Counted from the first letter of the stretch, positions 7,659-16,464 are shown. The stretch: 50,666 nt of DNA from Oscillospiraceae bacterium (GCA_902795345.1 CADBKO010000016.1:1-50666), one strand, 5' to 3'. Made by a program: numbers and translations. Notes: generated by a model from the letters alone, not told the origin.

Positions 7659-9611
7659 TCAGCGGGTGCCGATGAGCATGGCCGCCGTGTGGGCGGTCTG
7701 GGTGGCGGCGATGATGTTTTTGGGCGTCTGGCAGTCCCCCAGCATGACGAATTCCGGGGCGCACTGGCTCAGGGCGACGGCTTCGTCCCTCTGGGCGCGC
7801 ATGCCCGCGGCATAGATCACCGTGTCGGCCTCCAGGAAGCCCTTGCCCTCCGGCCCCTCGATCTCCACCCCGTCGGGCCTGATTTTCGTGGCCCGGGTGT
7901 TGAGGCGCATGGGGATCTTCCGCTGGCGTAGCTCCTTCATGACCGCCATGGCATGCATGGCGGCGTTTTCCAGGTTGGGCCGGTCCAGGATCTCCACCAG
8001 GGTGGCTTCCCTGCCCTGCTGGGCCAGGAAAATGGCCATTTCCACGCCCACCAGGCCGGCGCCCAGGATGACCACCTTCTGCCCCGCCTTGGAAGCGTCC
8101 AGATAGACTTCCTCGGCGGCGTAGACATTGGTGCCGTCGATGCCCTCTACCGGGGGCTTCACGGGCCGGGCGCCCAGGGCGGCGATGAGCACGTCGGCCT
8201 TCTGGGCGACGGCGTACTGGGGCGTGACCGTTGTGTTCAGCCGGATCTCCACCCCGGCCCGGGCGCAGAGCATGGCCTGGCGCTCCAGGTATTCCTTGAG
8301 GTGGGTCTTGAAGGGCACCTTATCCTCGCAGAGTAGCACGCCCCCCAGCTTGGGCCCCTTCTCGCAGAGGATGACCTTGTGGCCCCGCTTTGCCGCGGTG
8401 AGGGCCGCTTCCATGCCGCCCACGCCGCCGCCCGCCACCAGGACGGTTTTCTTTTCCTTCACCGGGGGCATGGAGCGGTATTCCAGCTCGTGGCCGGTCT
8501 CGGGGTTGATGGCGCAGTGGAAATGCCGCCCCGCGCCGGTGGAGGCGAAGCAGGACATGCAGCGCATGCAGCGACCAATCTCATCCTCCCGCCCCGTGCG
8601 GGCCTTCACCATGAAATCCGGGTCCGCCAGGGTCTGGCGGGCAAATTCCACTACGTCCGCCCCGCTGGAGGCGATGACCTCCTCCATCATGGCCGGGTCC
8701 GTGAAGGCGCCCACGGTAGCCACGGGGGTTTTGACGTGCTTTTTGATCTCCCGGGCGTATTTGGCGTTGCAGCCGTCCTCGCAGAACATGCTGGGATGGG
8801 TGATGACCATGGCGTCCATCTGCTGATGGTGCCCGGCGGAGACGTGGATCAGGTCCACCACTCCGTCCAGACGCTTGGCAAACTCGATGCCCTCGTCGAT
8901 GTCGTAGCCGCCCTCGCAGCATTCGCTGCCGCTCATGCGGAATTCGATGGGGAAATTCCTGCCCACAGCCTTGCGGATGGCCTTGCAGACCTCGATGGAG
9001 AAGCGCATGCGATTCTCGATGGGCTCTCCGCCCCACTTGTCCTTGCGGGTATTGATGTTCTTGTTCCAGAACTGGGCCAGCATCCAGCCGTGGCCCCCGT
9101 GGATGGTGACCATGCCGCAGCCTGCGCCCTTGGCGAAGGCTGCAGCCCTGGCGTAGCAGCCGATGATGCGCTCGATCTCGCTCTCCGGCATCTCCAGCAC
9201 ATGGCCGTACTGCCCTTCCATCTCCACGGGCCCGTAGACCGGGTCGCCCCGCTGGGCCACGGCTTGGGCATAGATGCCCGCGTGGCTCAGCTCCACGCTG
9301 GCCACGGCGCCCCGGCGGGAGACCTGGGAGGCATACTCCGCGAAGCCGGGAAGGGAGTCCTGCTCGTCGATGCGCATGAGGAAGGGATAGTGGGTGCCGG
9401 TCTTGCCGTCCACGATGCAGTCCCCGATACAGACGGAGGCCACGCCCCCCTCCGCTTTCCGGGCGAAGAAGGCGGCGCAGGCGTCGTTGGGATAGCTCTC
9501 GGGGCCGACGTTGTAGAAGCCCTGGGGCGAGGAGAACACCCGGTTGCGGAACACGGTGCCCCCCAGCACGATGGGTTCGAACAGATGCGGGTATTTCAGG
9601 ATGCTTTCCAT
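7659..9611 (-). CDS. Old-yellow-type NADH:flavin oxidoreductase, FMN / [4Fe-4S] / FAD (copy 1)
   Basis: About 650 residues, of the trimethylamine-dehydrogenase / 2,4-dienoyl-CoA-reductase class. Residues 1-340 form the FMN TIM barrel: 'PHLFEPIVLGG' at the start, HGGHGW, and 'NINTRKDKWGG'. The iron-sulphur motif CMRCMSC...C has C-x2-C-x2-C-x11-C spacing, close to that of trimethylamine dehydrogenase. A C-terminal FAD/NAD(P) domain follows with AGGGVGGMEAA and ILGAGLVGVEMA. Such enzymes pass electrons from NAD(P)H through flavins and Fe-S to an unsaturated substrate, or the reverse. The substrate here is unknown. ATG 9611 begins the family-like sequence (MESILKYPHLFEP); the longer ORF upstream has no family features. 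Two paralogs lie at 12456 and 28694. Confidence 0.9.
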   Translation of the reverse strand: MESILKYPHLFEPIVLGGTVFRNRVFSSPQGFYNVGPESYPNDACAAFFARKAEGGVASVCIGDCIVDGKTGTHYPFLMRIDEQDSLPGFAEYASQVSRRGAVASVELSHAGIYAQAVAQRGDPVYGPVEMEGQYGHVLEMPESEIERIIGCYARAAAFAKGAGCGMVTIHGGHGWMLAQFWNKNINTRKDKWGGEPIENRMRFSIEVCKAIRKAVGRNFPIEFRMSGSECCEGGYDIDEGIEFAKRLDGVVDLIHVSAGHHQQMDAMVITHPSMFCEDGCNAKYAREIKKHVKTPVATVGAFTDPAMMEEVIASSGADVVEFARQTLADPDFMVKARTGREDEIGRCMRCMSCFASTGAGRHFHCAINPETGHELEYRSMPPVKEKKTVLVAGGGVGGMEAALTAAKRGHKVILCEKGPKLGGVLLCEDKVPFKTHLKEYLERQAMLCARAGVEIRLNTTVTPQYAVAQKADVLIAALGARPVKPPVEGIDGTNVYAAEEVYLDASKAGQKVVILGAGLVGVEMAIFLAQQGREATLVEILDRPNLENAAMHAMAVMKELRQRKIPMRLNTRATKIRPDGVEIEGPEGKGFLEADTVIYAAGMRAQRDEAVALSQCAPEFVMLGDCQTPKNIIAATQTAHTAAMLIGTR

Positions 9612-9715
9612 AGTCGCACGCTCCGTTTCAAAATATGTATAGGTGCATTTTATATGAGGAGGCGGCAAATGTAAAGAGGGGCGGGCAGCTTCGGCAAGAC
9701 GGGATATGCACTTCT

Positions 9716-9985
9716 CTTTGCCTCCCGCCTTGAGGGAGGCAGCTCCGGCGTCAGTCGAAGACGGAGGGAGTCAAGGCGATTCAAAGCCGGCGTTTGTTCG
9801 ATGCGCTGACTCCCTATTCCGCGCGAGGGAACCCACCGCGCAGCGGTGGGCGCGTGCTACAATCAGTCGCCTGCGGCGACAGCTCCCTCAGAGAGGGAGC
9901 CCTTTTTTCCGCGGCGGCGGGGACGGGGGCTGACCTCTCAGGCGCTTCGCGCCTGCTCCCCTGTGAGGGGAGCCTTTATCGACGC
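9716..9985. repeat. Composite intergenic repeat of hairpins
   Basis: The spacer between 9611 and 10079 holds no gene but a chain of GC-rich inverted repeats: GCCTCCC/GGGAGGC (about 9720-9740), CCCACCGC/GCGGTGGG (9832-9850), TCGCC/GGCGA (about 9867-9878), GCTCCCTC/GAGGGAGC (9882-9900, followed by CCTTTTTT), CAGGCGC/GCGCCTG (9939-9955) and GCTCCCCT/AGGGGAGC (9955-9973). This hairpin chain strongly resembles an interspersed element that I recognise from intergenic regions of Faecalibacterium/Oscillospiraceae-type genomes. Some hairpins may also work as terminators. Confidence 0.7.
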
Positions 9986-10012
9986 CGCTCCCGCAAGGGG
10001 GCGGCGAATTTA

Positions 10013-10041
10013 TTGACTTTGGATAGGTTGCAAACTATAAT
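10013..10041 (+). promoter_or_regulatory. Strong sigma-A promoter for URO-D operon
   Basis: TTGACT at 10013-10018, a 17-base spacer and a perfect TATAAT at 10036-10041, 38 bases before the start codon at 10079. It should drive 10079-14459, where the genes overlap or nearly touch. Confidence 0.8.
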
Positions 10042-10078
10042 TACTTAAATAAGAACAAGGAGCGTATGGAGGATAATC

Positions 10079-11155
10079 ATGGGGCTCACAAGCAAATTCA
10101 CCCGGTCGGAGCTGACCGTCCGGGGGCAGATACCCAGCCGGTTCGGTCCGCCGATGGATATCTACACCACCCCCATCACCCCCAGGGAGAACACCCTGCG
10201 CCTCTACCAGGGCAAGACCCCCATGTGGCCCCCCTTCGCCATGGGGGAGAATACGGACATCATGGTGGACTGCGACCCGGAGAACATCGCCCGCAGCCCC
10301 CGCCCGGAGGGCGTGAGCAGCGACACCCCCATCAATGACGGCTACGGGGTGGACTGGGTCTATGTGGACGTGGTGGGCGGTGCCATGGTCCGCCCCGGCA
10401 ACCCCGTCTGCCCGGACATCGAGCACTGGGAGGACTATGTGACCATCCCGGACCCGGAGACCTGGGACTGGGCGGGCTGCTACGAGCGAAACAAGGACCG
10501 GCTCACCCCGGACCGGGCGGTGAAGATCAACCTGCCCGGCTGCCTCTTTGAACGGCTCATCGCCATTCTGGACTTCTCCGAGGCTGCCGTGGCCCTCATC
10601 GACGACGAGCTGAAGCCCGCGGTGCACCGCTTCCTGCGGGCGGTGACGGACGTGCACAAGAAGTATTACAGCCTGTGCAAAAAGTGGTTCAACGCCGACA
10701 TCGTGAACTTCAACGACGACTGGGGCTCCCAGCGGGCGGAGTTTTTCAGCGTGGACACGGCGCGGGAGATGCTGCTGCCCTATGTGAAGGAGCTGGTGGA
10801 CCATGTCCATGGCCTGGGCATGTACTTCGACCTCCACTGCTGCGGCTTTGTGGAGAATTTCGTGCCTCTCTTCATCGAGGCGGGAGAGGACAGCTGGGGC
10901 GGCCAGCCCCTGAACGACAAGTGGAAGCTCAAGCAGATGTACGGGGACAGATTCATTTTCACCGACGGGCCGAAATTCACCCCGGACATGACCGAGGAGG
11001 AAAAGGACGCGGCCATCGCGGACTTCTTCACCAAGTCCGGCGCGGACAACCGCATCCTGCTGGAGCTGCGGGACCCCACCCTCAAGGCCAAGGTCTACGA
11101 GGCCGGGCGAAGGAATTATGACCGCCTGCTGGCGGAAGGAAAGGTGATCTTCTGA
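10079..11155 (+). CDS. Uroporphyrinogen-decarboxylase-fold (URO-D) protein, possible methyltransferase
   Basis: A 358-residue cytoplasmic protein of the URO-D superfamily. The stretch 'DIVNFNDDWGSQRAEFFSVD' and the later 'MYFDLHCCGFVENFVPLFIE' match the TIM-barrel strands that carry the metal site in the cobamide:CoM-type methyltransferases of this superfamily. True heme-pathway HemE is less likely because no heme genes are near and the N-terminal HemE substrate motif is absent. It is first in an operon with a C_GCAxxG_C_C protein, a Nudix hydrolase and an old-yellow-type reductase. A paralog at 27610 also sits beside such a reductase. A role in demethylation or another C1 step on an organic substrate is an inference. 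GGAGG precedes ATG 10079. Confidence 0.75.
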   Translation: MGLTSKFTRSELTVRGQIPSRFGPPMDIYTTPITPRENTLRLYQGKTPMWPPFAMGENTDIMVDCDPENIARSPRPEGVSSDTPINDGYGVDWVYVDVVGGAMVRPGNPVCPDIEHWEDYVTIPDPETWDWAGCYERNKDRLTPDRAVKINLPGCLFERLIAILDFSEAAVALIDDELKPAVHRFLRAVTDVHKKYYSLCKKWFNADIVNFNDDWGSQRAEFFSVDTAREMLLPYVKELVDHVHGLGMYFDLHCCGFVENFVPLFIEAGEDSWGGQPLNDKWKLKQMYGDRFIFTDGPKFTPDMTEEEKDAAIADFFTKSGADNRILLELRDPTLKAKVYEAGRRNYDRLLAEGKVIF

Positions 11156-11586
11156 TGAAAAAGACCTGGACGGAAGACGAGATCGCGCTTCTTGCGGAAA
11201 AGGCCGCGGGCATGCACGCCACGGGCTGCAACTGCGCCCAGAGCGTGTTTCTGATGTTCGCGGAGGAAGGCGGGCTGGACAAGGAGACGGCCCGGAAGCT
11301 GCTGCAGGGCTTCGGCGGCGGTCTGGCCGTGGGCGAGGTGTGCGGCGCGCTCTCCGGCGCGGCGGCGGCCCTGGGGCTGCTGTCCGACCCGGTGCCCCCC
11401 GGAGATTTCGGGGCAAAGATGGCCTTCTCCGAAAAGACCAAGGCCCTGGCCGAGGCCTTCCGGGAAGGGGCGGGTTCTCTCCGCTGCGCCGACATGCGGC
11501 CGGAGGACCTGGAGGCCCGGAAAGCCGTCTGCGGCGGCTATATCCGGCTGGGCGTGAAGCTGGCGGCGGAGGCGCTGATGAAATGA
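11155..11586 (+). CDS. C_GCAxxG_C_C family protein (putative redox/Fe-S protein)
   Basis: A 143-residue protein. The Cys pattern is ATGCNCAQSV (residues 21-30), then GEVCGALSGAAAALG near 60-75, then CADM and AVCGGY. The 'C-GCAxxG' core is the signature of the family named for it, whose members probably bind a metal or cofactor. The start overlaps the stop of the URO-D gene (TGATGA), so the two are translationally coupled. Many members stand beside anaerobic reductases, as here. The exact function is not known. Confidence 0.8.
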   Translation: MKKTWTEDEIALLAEKAAGMHATGCNCAQSVFLMFAEEGGLDKETARKLLQGFGGGLAVGEVCGALSGAAAALGLLSDPVPPGDFGAKMAFSEKTKALAEAFREGAGSLRCADMRPEDLEARKAVCGGYIRLGVKLAAEALMK

Positions 11587-12437
11587 TACAGGATATTGCA
11601 CCGAAAACTTATGTAAACCACTACGACCCGGAGAAGAAGCCCTCCGCCGGGTCCTATGTGATCTTCTTCGACAACAAAAAAATCTTCTGCAAAACGGGCA
11701 TGGGCACCCTCCTCTTCCCCACCTACGGAGAGCTGGAGGACAAGAGCGGGATGTTCGTCTACTTATTCTCCATCGACGGGGACGAATTCTACCTGGCACT
11801 GGAAAAGCAGGGCGAGGTGAAGGCACCGCCCGTCCTGGAGGGCTGGGACCTCATGCCCCTTTTCAGCCTCCAGCGTTTGCAGCCCAAGCATTTCGCCTAT
11901 GCCGCCCTGGAGGCCTCCACCCTGGGGAGCTGGTACACCGGCAACCGCTACTGCGGGCGCTGCGGCCATGAGATGGTCCATTCCGACACGGAGCGGGCCC
12001 TCCGCTGCCCCGACTGCGGGAACCTCCTCTATCCCAAGATCTGCCCCGTGGCCATCGTGGGGGTGCGCAACGGCGACAAGCTGCTCCTCACCAAGTACAA
12101 GGGCCGCCCCCAGGTGCCTTTCTATGCCCTGATCGCAGGATTCGCCGAGGTGGGCGAATCTATCGAGGACACGGTGCGCCGGGAGGTCATGGAGGAGACG
12201 GGTGTGCATGTGAAGAACCTGCACTTTTACAAGAGCCAGCCCTGGGCCCTCAGCGACAGCCTGCTCATGGGCTTCTTCTGCGACCTGGACGGGGACGAAG
12301 TGCCCCACGCGGACCAAACGGAGCTCAGCGTGGCGGAATGGGTGGACCGGAAGGACATCCCCAACCGGGACGACGGCTTCTCCCTCACCAGCGAAATGAT
12401 CGAATACTTCCGCGTGAACGGAAAAGGCAACTACTGA
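11583..12437 (+). CDS. nudC: NAD+ diphosphatase-like Nudix hydrolase (NudC type)
   Basis: A 284-residue protein. An N-terminal domain is followed by a zinc ribbon (CGRC...CPDC, about residues 120-140) and then the Nudix fold, with the full box GFAEVGESIEDTVRREVMEE near 182-204. Downstream is SQPWALSDS, the counterpart of the SQPWPFPxS motif that marks NADH/NAD-cleaving NudC. It probably hydrolyses NAD(H) to NMN(H) and AMP, or removes NAD caps from RNA. The start ATG 11583 overlaps the previous stop (ATGA). Its place in an operon of flavin/NADH enzymes is notable but may be chance. Confidence 0.85.
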   Translation: MIQDIAPKTYVNHYDPEKKPSAGSYVIFFDNKKIFCKTGMGTLLFPTYGELEDKSGMFVYLFSIDGDEFYLALEKQGEVKAPPVLEGWDLMPLFSLQRLQPKHFAYAALEASTLGSWYTGNRYCGRCGHEMVHSDTERALRCPDCGNLLYPKICPVAIVGVRNGDKLLLTKYKGRPQVPFYALIAGFAEVGESIEDTVRREVMEETGVHVKNLHFYKSQPWALSDSLLMGFFCDLDGDEVPHADQTELSVAEWVDRKDIPNRDDGFSLTSEMIEYFRVNGKGNY

Positions 12438-12455
12438 TTAAAGGAGACTACTGTC

Positions 12456-14459
12456 ATGGCCGCATCGGATTATCCCAATCTGCTGAGCCCCATCGTGCTG
12501 GGCAGGCAGTTTTTCAAGCACCGCATTTTTGCCTCCCCCCAGGACAACCCCCAGCTGGACGCCAACAAGTTCCTGACACGGGACGCCATGGCCTTCTATG
12601 AGCGCAAGGCCATGGGCGGCTTCGCCTCCGTCTGCGTGGGGGATTTCATGGTTGATTCCCGGGCGGGGCACAGCCATCCCTTCCAGCTCCGGGGCGACGA
12701 CGTGCGGGGCAAGGCCAGCATGTTCCGCACCGCCATGGGCATCGTGAAGCACGGAGCCGTGGCCGCCGTGGAGCTGAACCACGCCGGCGTCAACTCCAAC
12801 ATGTGGGAGAAGGAAGGCTTTGTCTACGGCTTCGCCGACGGCGTGCGGGAGGACGGCGTGGAGGTGCGGGCCTTCGACGACGCCTGGCTGGAACGGCTGA
12901 TCGCCTGCTTTAGTGACGCGGCGGCCTATGCCCGGCAGGTGGGCTTCCAGATGATCACCCTCCACGGCGGACACGGCTGGTGCCTCAACCAGTTCATGAG
13001 CCCCCGGGAGAACACCCGGCGGGACAAGTGGGGCGGCAGCCTGGAAAACCGGATGCGCTTCCCCCTGGCGGTGATCGAGGCGGTGCGCAAGCGCATCGGC
13101 AACGCCATGCCCATCGAGATCCGCCTCTCCGGGGCCGAGTGGGTGCCGGGAGGGTACGACGTGGACGAGTGCGTCGCCATCGCCAAGGCGCTGGACGGGA
13201 AGGTGGACCTGCTGCACATCTCCACCGGCCACCATGAGAACGACACCGCCAGCATGCGCACCCATCCCACCATGTTCCTGGAGGACGGCTGCAACACCTT
13301 CTATGCCGCCGAGGTGAAGAAGCACGTCAAGACCCCCGTGGCCACCGTGGGGGCCCTCACCGACGTAAGGATGATGGAGGAGCTGATCGCCTCCGGCCAG
13401 ACCGACATTGTGGAGCTGGGGCGGCAGAGCCTGGCGGACCCGGACCTGCCCCTGAAAGCCCAGACGGGCCGGGAGGACGACATCAACCGCTGCATGCGCT
13501 GCTTCACCTGCTTTTCTAACAGCACCCTGGGGGGCATCTTCTACTGCTCCACCAACCCGGAGATCGGTAACGAGCTGGATTGCATGTTCGACGTGCCGCC
13601 CCGGGAGAAAAAGACCGTGCTGGTGGCGGGGGGCGGCATCGGCGGCATGCAGGCTGCCCTGACCCTCAACCAGCGGGGCCACCGGGTCATTCTCTGCGAG
13701 AAGGGGCCCAGGCTGGGGGGCGTGCTGCGCTGCGAGTGCAATATTCCCTTCAAAAAACCCTTGGAAAACTACCTGGACCTCCAGGAGCGCCGGATCGGGA
13801 AAACAGATATCGAGGTAAGGCTGAACACCGCCGTGACGCCGGAGCTGGCGAAGGAATTGCGGCCCGACGTGATCATCGCGGCCATGGGCTCCCGGCCCGT
13901 GAAGCCCCCGGTGAAGAATATCGACGCCCCCAACGTGGTGGGGGCGGAGGAAGTCTACTATGACCCGGAGAAGGCGGGGCACAAGTGCGTCATCCTGGGC
14001 GGCGGCCTGGTGGGGCTGGAGCTGGGGGTGTTCCTGGCCGGGTACAGGGGCCGGGAAGTGGACGTGATCGAGATGCTGCCCACCACCCTTGCCTCCGACA
14101 AGTCCGGCGGCACCAGCGAGCGCATGGACAACGTGGGCATGGCCGCCGGGGAAGCCCTGGTCCAGGGCGTGGCCCTCAGCGTGAAGCTGAAAGAGCTGCC
14201 CAACATGGCCGTGCACACCTCCACCCGGGCGGTGGAGGTCACGGAAACGGGCCTGCGGGTCGCCGGGCCGGCGGGAGAATATGAGATCGCCGCCGACACG
14301 GTGATCTACGCCGCCGGGCAGCGCCCCCTGCGGGAAGACGCCCTGGCCCTCCGGGACTGCGCCAAGGAATTCTATATGCTGGGCGACTGCGTGACGCCGA
14401 AGAACATCGTGGCCGCCACTCAGGCCGCCTTCCAGCTGGCGAGGGACATCGGGCGGTAA
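12456..14459 (+). CDS. Old-yellow-type NADH:flavin oxidoreductase (copy 2)
   Basis: 667 residues with the same plan as the copies at 7659 and 28694. It has an FMN barrel (start 'YPNLLSPIVLG', HGGHGW, 'NTRRDKWGG'), an iron-sulphur motif with Cys 346, 349, 352 and 364, and two dinucleotide-binding folds (AGGGIGGMQAA near 385; ILGGGLVGLELG near 510). All cofactor motifs are intact. It is last in the operon with the URO-D protein, and the start is 18 bases after the NudC-like gene with AAAGGAG before it. It probably reduces a C=C bond or oxidises an amine-like substrate using NAD(P)H. The three copies differ in barrel loops, so they may have different substrates. Confidence 0.9.
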   Translation: MAASDYPNLLSPIVLGRQFFKHRIFASPQDNPQLDANKFLTRDAMAFYERKAMGGFASVCVGDFMVDSRAGHSHPFQLRGDDVRGKASMFRTAMGIVKHGAVAAVELNHAGVNSNMWEKEGFVYGFADGVREDGVEVRAFDDAWLERLIACFSDAAAYARQVGFQMITLHGGHGWCLNQFMSPRENTRRDKWGGSLENRMRFPLAVIEAVRKRIGNAMPIEIRLSGAEWVPGGYDVDECVAIAKALDGKVDLLHISTGHHENDTASMRTHPTMFLEDGCNTFYAAEVKKHVKTPVATVGALTDVRMMEELIASGQTDIVELGRQSLADPDLPLKAQTGREDDINRCMRCFTCFSNSTLGGIFYCSTNPEIGNELDCMFDVPPREKKTVLVAGGGIGGMQAALTLNQRGHRVILCEKGPRLGGVLRCECNIPFKKPLENYLDLQERRIGKTDIEVRLNTAVTPELAKELRPDVIIAAMGSRPVKPPVKNIDAPNVVGAEEVYYDPEKAGHKCVILGGGLVGLELGVFLAGYRGREVDVIEMLPTTLASDKSGGTSERMDNVGMAAGEALVQGVALSVKLKELPNMAVHTSTRAVEVTETGLRVAGPAGEYEIAADTVIYAAGQRPLREDALALRDCAKEFYMLGDCVTPKNIVAATQAAFQLARDIGR

Positions 14460-14534
14460 GGGCCCACTCTCTGAGGAAGGAAGTCCGCAGCACCGGAGCC
14501 CCGCCATAGTGGTGGGGCGGAACAGAGAAATACG

Positions 14535-14570
14535 CAGGGACTCAGCCGGGTTGGCTGAGTCCCTGTTTTT
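14535..14570 (+). terminator. Rho-independent terminator
   Basis: Perfect 13-bp stem CAGGGACTCAGCC / GGCTGAGTCCCTG with a 5-base loop, then TTTTT. It ends the operon that starts at 10079 and lies before the convergent gene at 14572. Confidence 0.92.
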
Positions 14571-14571
14571 G

Positions 14572-15159
14572 CTATCCCTGGTATTCCAGGAAATACTCTC
14601 CGCATTTATAGACTTCGCTCATGACCCTTCGATAGCTGTTTTCCTGCAAATACCAGTCTTTCCTTCTTATTCCCTGCGTCTCCGTCGGGACGACCAGGAT
14701 CTCCGTATCGGGAAAATGCTTTGCGTAGGTCATAAATGCCCTGCGGGCGTGAAAAGCCTGGCAGCAGAGGATCGCCTTTTCGACTTTGATCCCCAGCTCC
14801 TTCAAAACCCTCGCGGAATACTCCGCATTCTCCCCGGTGTGCGTGGAACGGTCTTCCCGGAGGATCGCGCTTTCCGGCACGCCGTTAGCCAGGAGGATAT
14901 GTTTGCAGTACGCCCAGTCCGTGTCATATTCCCCCGCATACCGCGGATTGTCGATCTTCTCTGAGGCGAACTTCCCCCTTTTGCCGGAATACATGCCGGA
15001 TGGGAGCACATAGCCCGCATAGCCCGTGCAATACAACCGGGCGGCTGTTTCCGTGACCGCCGACTGAGAGGTGCCGGGGATGAATATGACATCGCTCTTT
15101 TGAGGTTCGTCCTTCAAAAAGATAAAATCTGTAATGTCCCGGATCACACGTTGATTCAT
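14572..15159 (-). CDS. YdcF-like DUF218 family protein
   Basis: A 195-residue soluble protein with no signal peptide. It shows the DUF218 pattern: 'DVIFIPGTSQSAVTETAARL' near residues 23-42, 'LPSGMY', 'ANGVPESAILREDRSTHTGE' near 90-110 (the S-x-x-T-x-E-N region) and 'CCQAFHARRAF' near 130-140. Relatives bind nucleotides or SAM (E. coli YdcF) or act in envelope processes; the activity is not settled. It lies 10 bases downstream of a SAM-dependent methyltransferase gene, so the two are co-transcribed. RBS GAGAGGTG. Confidence 0.8.
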   Translation of the reverse strand: MNQRVIRDITDFIFLKDEPQKSDVIFIPGTSQSAVTETAARLYCTGYAGYVLPSGMYSGKRGKFASEKIDNPRYAGEYDTDWAYCKHILLANGVPESAILREDRSTHTGENAEYSARVLKELGIKVEKAILCCQAFHARRAFMTYAKHFPDTEILVVPTETQGIRRKDWYLQENSYRRVMSEVYKCGEYFLEYQG

Positions 15160-15169
15160 TTTTCACCTC

Positions 15170-16054
15170 TCAGCAACTTCCCTGCGGCTTGACGCCCCGC
15201 AGGATCATGGTCAGAGAAACGACGGTCTCCCACTGCTTTTCCCCTGCTGCGTACTGCGCGAGGCGCTTATCATACTTCTCTCCGATTCGGCGCTTCACCG
15301 CTTCCAGTTCTGCCGCATCCAGCCGGTCCCCCAGGGACCGGGCGGTGGATTCCAGGGCTTCCAGGTCGTTGTATTTGCCGGACAGGATCATTTCCCGCGC
15401 CAGCTCCGGTCCCACCGTGGGATCGTCCGGCGTCAGGTCCGCCGCAGCATAACCCGTGCGCACCTCCCGGAAGCCATACTTCTCCATGGCGGCGGGCAGT
15501 TCCGCCTCGCTCATGGCATATCGGGCGACGGAGAATCTCTCCATGCTGTCGTCCAGGGCGGTCACTTTGTCCCAAAACGCCCGCTCCGCCTCGTTCCATT
15601 CCAGGCAGGGAGCGGCCACGTGCAGCCCCCGCCGGGAGGAAAGCACCAGGCAGACGCCTCCGGGCTTCAGCACCCGCAGCTGCTCCCCGAAGAAAGCAGA
15701 GGTCTCCACATGCTCCTGCACCGTGTTGGAAATGGCGGCGTCAAAGCTGCTGTCCTGAAAGGGCAGAGCTGTCGCGTCGCCCTCCCGGAATTCGACGCCG
15801 GGCACATGCTCCCGGGCGAAGCGGATGAATTCCCGATCCCGGTCCAGGCCGATGATTTCCGCTCCGGGATACCAGCGGTGCAGCGCTTCGGCCAGTGCAC
15901 CGGGACCGCAGCCGATCTCCAGGATCCGCAGAGGCTTATCAGGCAGATCGAGCAGCGGCAGATACCGTTCCCGAAACTGGTCGCGAAAACGCAGCCTCCT
16001 GGAGGCATACAGTGTCATGCAGCCCTGGATGTAGTGAGACCATACGGCGTCCAT
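15170..16054 (-). CDS. Class I SAM-dependent methyltransferase
   Basis: A 294-residue protein with a Rossmann methyltransferase core. Motif I is ILEIGCGPGALAEAL (about residues 44-58), the acidic end of strand 2 is IIGLDRD, motif II/III is 'GDATALPFQDSSFDAAIS' (about 98-115), followed by 'LKPGGVCLVL'. This is the UbiE/Methyltransf_11 type acting on small molecules; the substrate is unknown. The C-terminal ~100 residues are helical. The gene has a good promoter whose -35 element is covered by an inverted repeat shared with the divergent HTH regulator gene at 16206, so that regulator probably controls it. Confidence 0.88.
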   Translation of the reverse strand: MDAVWSHYIQGCMTLYASRRLRFRDQFRERYLPLLDLPDKPLRILEIGCGPGALAEALHRWYPGAEIIGLDRDREFIRFAREHVPGVEFREGDATALPFQDSSFDAAISNTVQEHVETSAFFGEQLRVLKPGGVCLVLSSRRGLHVAAPCLEWNEAERAFWDKVTALDDSMERFSVARYAMSEAELPAAMEKYGFREVRTGYAAADLTPDDPTVGPELAREMILSGKYNDLEALESTARSLGDRLDAAELEAVKRRIGEKYDKRLAQYAAGEKQWETVVSLTMILRGVKPQGSC

Positions 16055-16114
16055 AGAAAACCTCCATTTCTCTTTAGCTTCCGGTATTCTTCCTTGACGT
16101 ACAGATGCCCTACG

Positions 16115-16154
16115 ATTATATCACACTCTTTCCGATTAGTGAAGTATCACTAAT
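16115..16154 (-). promoter_or_regulatory. Methyltransferase promoter with overlapping operator
   Basis: On the minus strand, TTCACT (16143-16138), a 17-base spacer and TATAAT (16120-16115). A perfect inverted repeat ATTAGTGA-AGTA-TCACTAAT at 16135-16154 covers the -35. A related smaller palindrome, GTGAT-AA-ATCAC, lies at 16180-16191 just before the HTH gene. Together these look like operator sites for the 80-aa regulator. Confidence 0.65.
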
Positions 16155-16205
16155 TATTTTTTCTCCGTGTTTTATTCTGGTGATAAATCACTTGGAGGGG
16201 CAACT

Positions 16206-16448
16206 ATGAATACCCGTGAGGCTATTGCATCACGCATCCTTCAGCTCTGCAAAGAACGGGGCATCACACCCAATGGCTTGAGCTACATTTCCGCCGTCCC
16301 GCAGGCAACGATCAAAAGCATCCTCAACGGAGAGAGCAAGAATCCGGGTACGGTAACGATCAAGAAGCTGTGCGACGGATTGGAAATCACCCTGGGTGAG
16401 TTCTTTTCAACGCCCGAGTTCGATCAGTTGGAACAGGAAATCTATTGA
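16206..16448 (+). CDS. Small XRE-family transcriptional regulator
   Basis: 80 residues, essentially one Cro/C1-type helix-turn-helix: 'ITPNGLSYISAVPQATIKSI' at about residues 19-38, then the typical 'KLCDGLEITLGEFF' end. ATG 16206 is chosen because GGAGGGG sits just before it and family-like sequence begins there. It is divergent from the methyltransferase-DUF218 operon, and inverted repeats lie in the shared 150-base spacer. It is therefore probably the local repressor of both. The ligand or signal is unknown. Confidence 0.85.
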   Translation: MNTREAIASRILQLCKERGITPNGLSYISAVPQATIKSILNGESKNPGTVTIKKLCDGLEITLGEFFSTPEFDQLEQEIY

Positions 16449-16464
16449 GATATGAGATACACCA

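Noticed and set aside
10079..11155. HemE, true uroporphyrinogen decarboxylase
   Set aside because: It has the superfamily fold, but the context lacks heme genes, two divergent copies exist, and both sit beside flavin reductases. A methyltransferase-like role fits better.
12438..14507. 689-codon minus-strand frame opposite reductase copy 2
   Set aside because: The opposite strand encodes a full enzyme with all cofactor motifs. The antisense translation is G/H/Q/L-rich and lacks motifs. The same applies to frames opposite 7659-9611, 16506-18677, 23865-26153 and 28694-30658.
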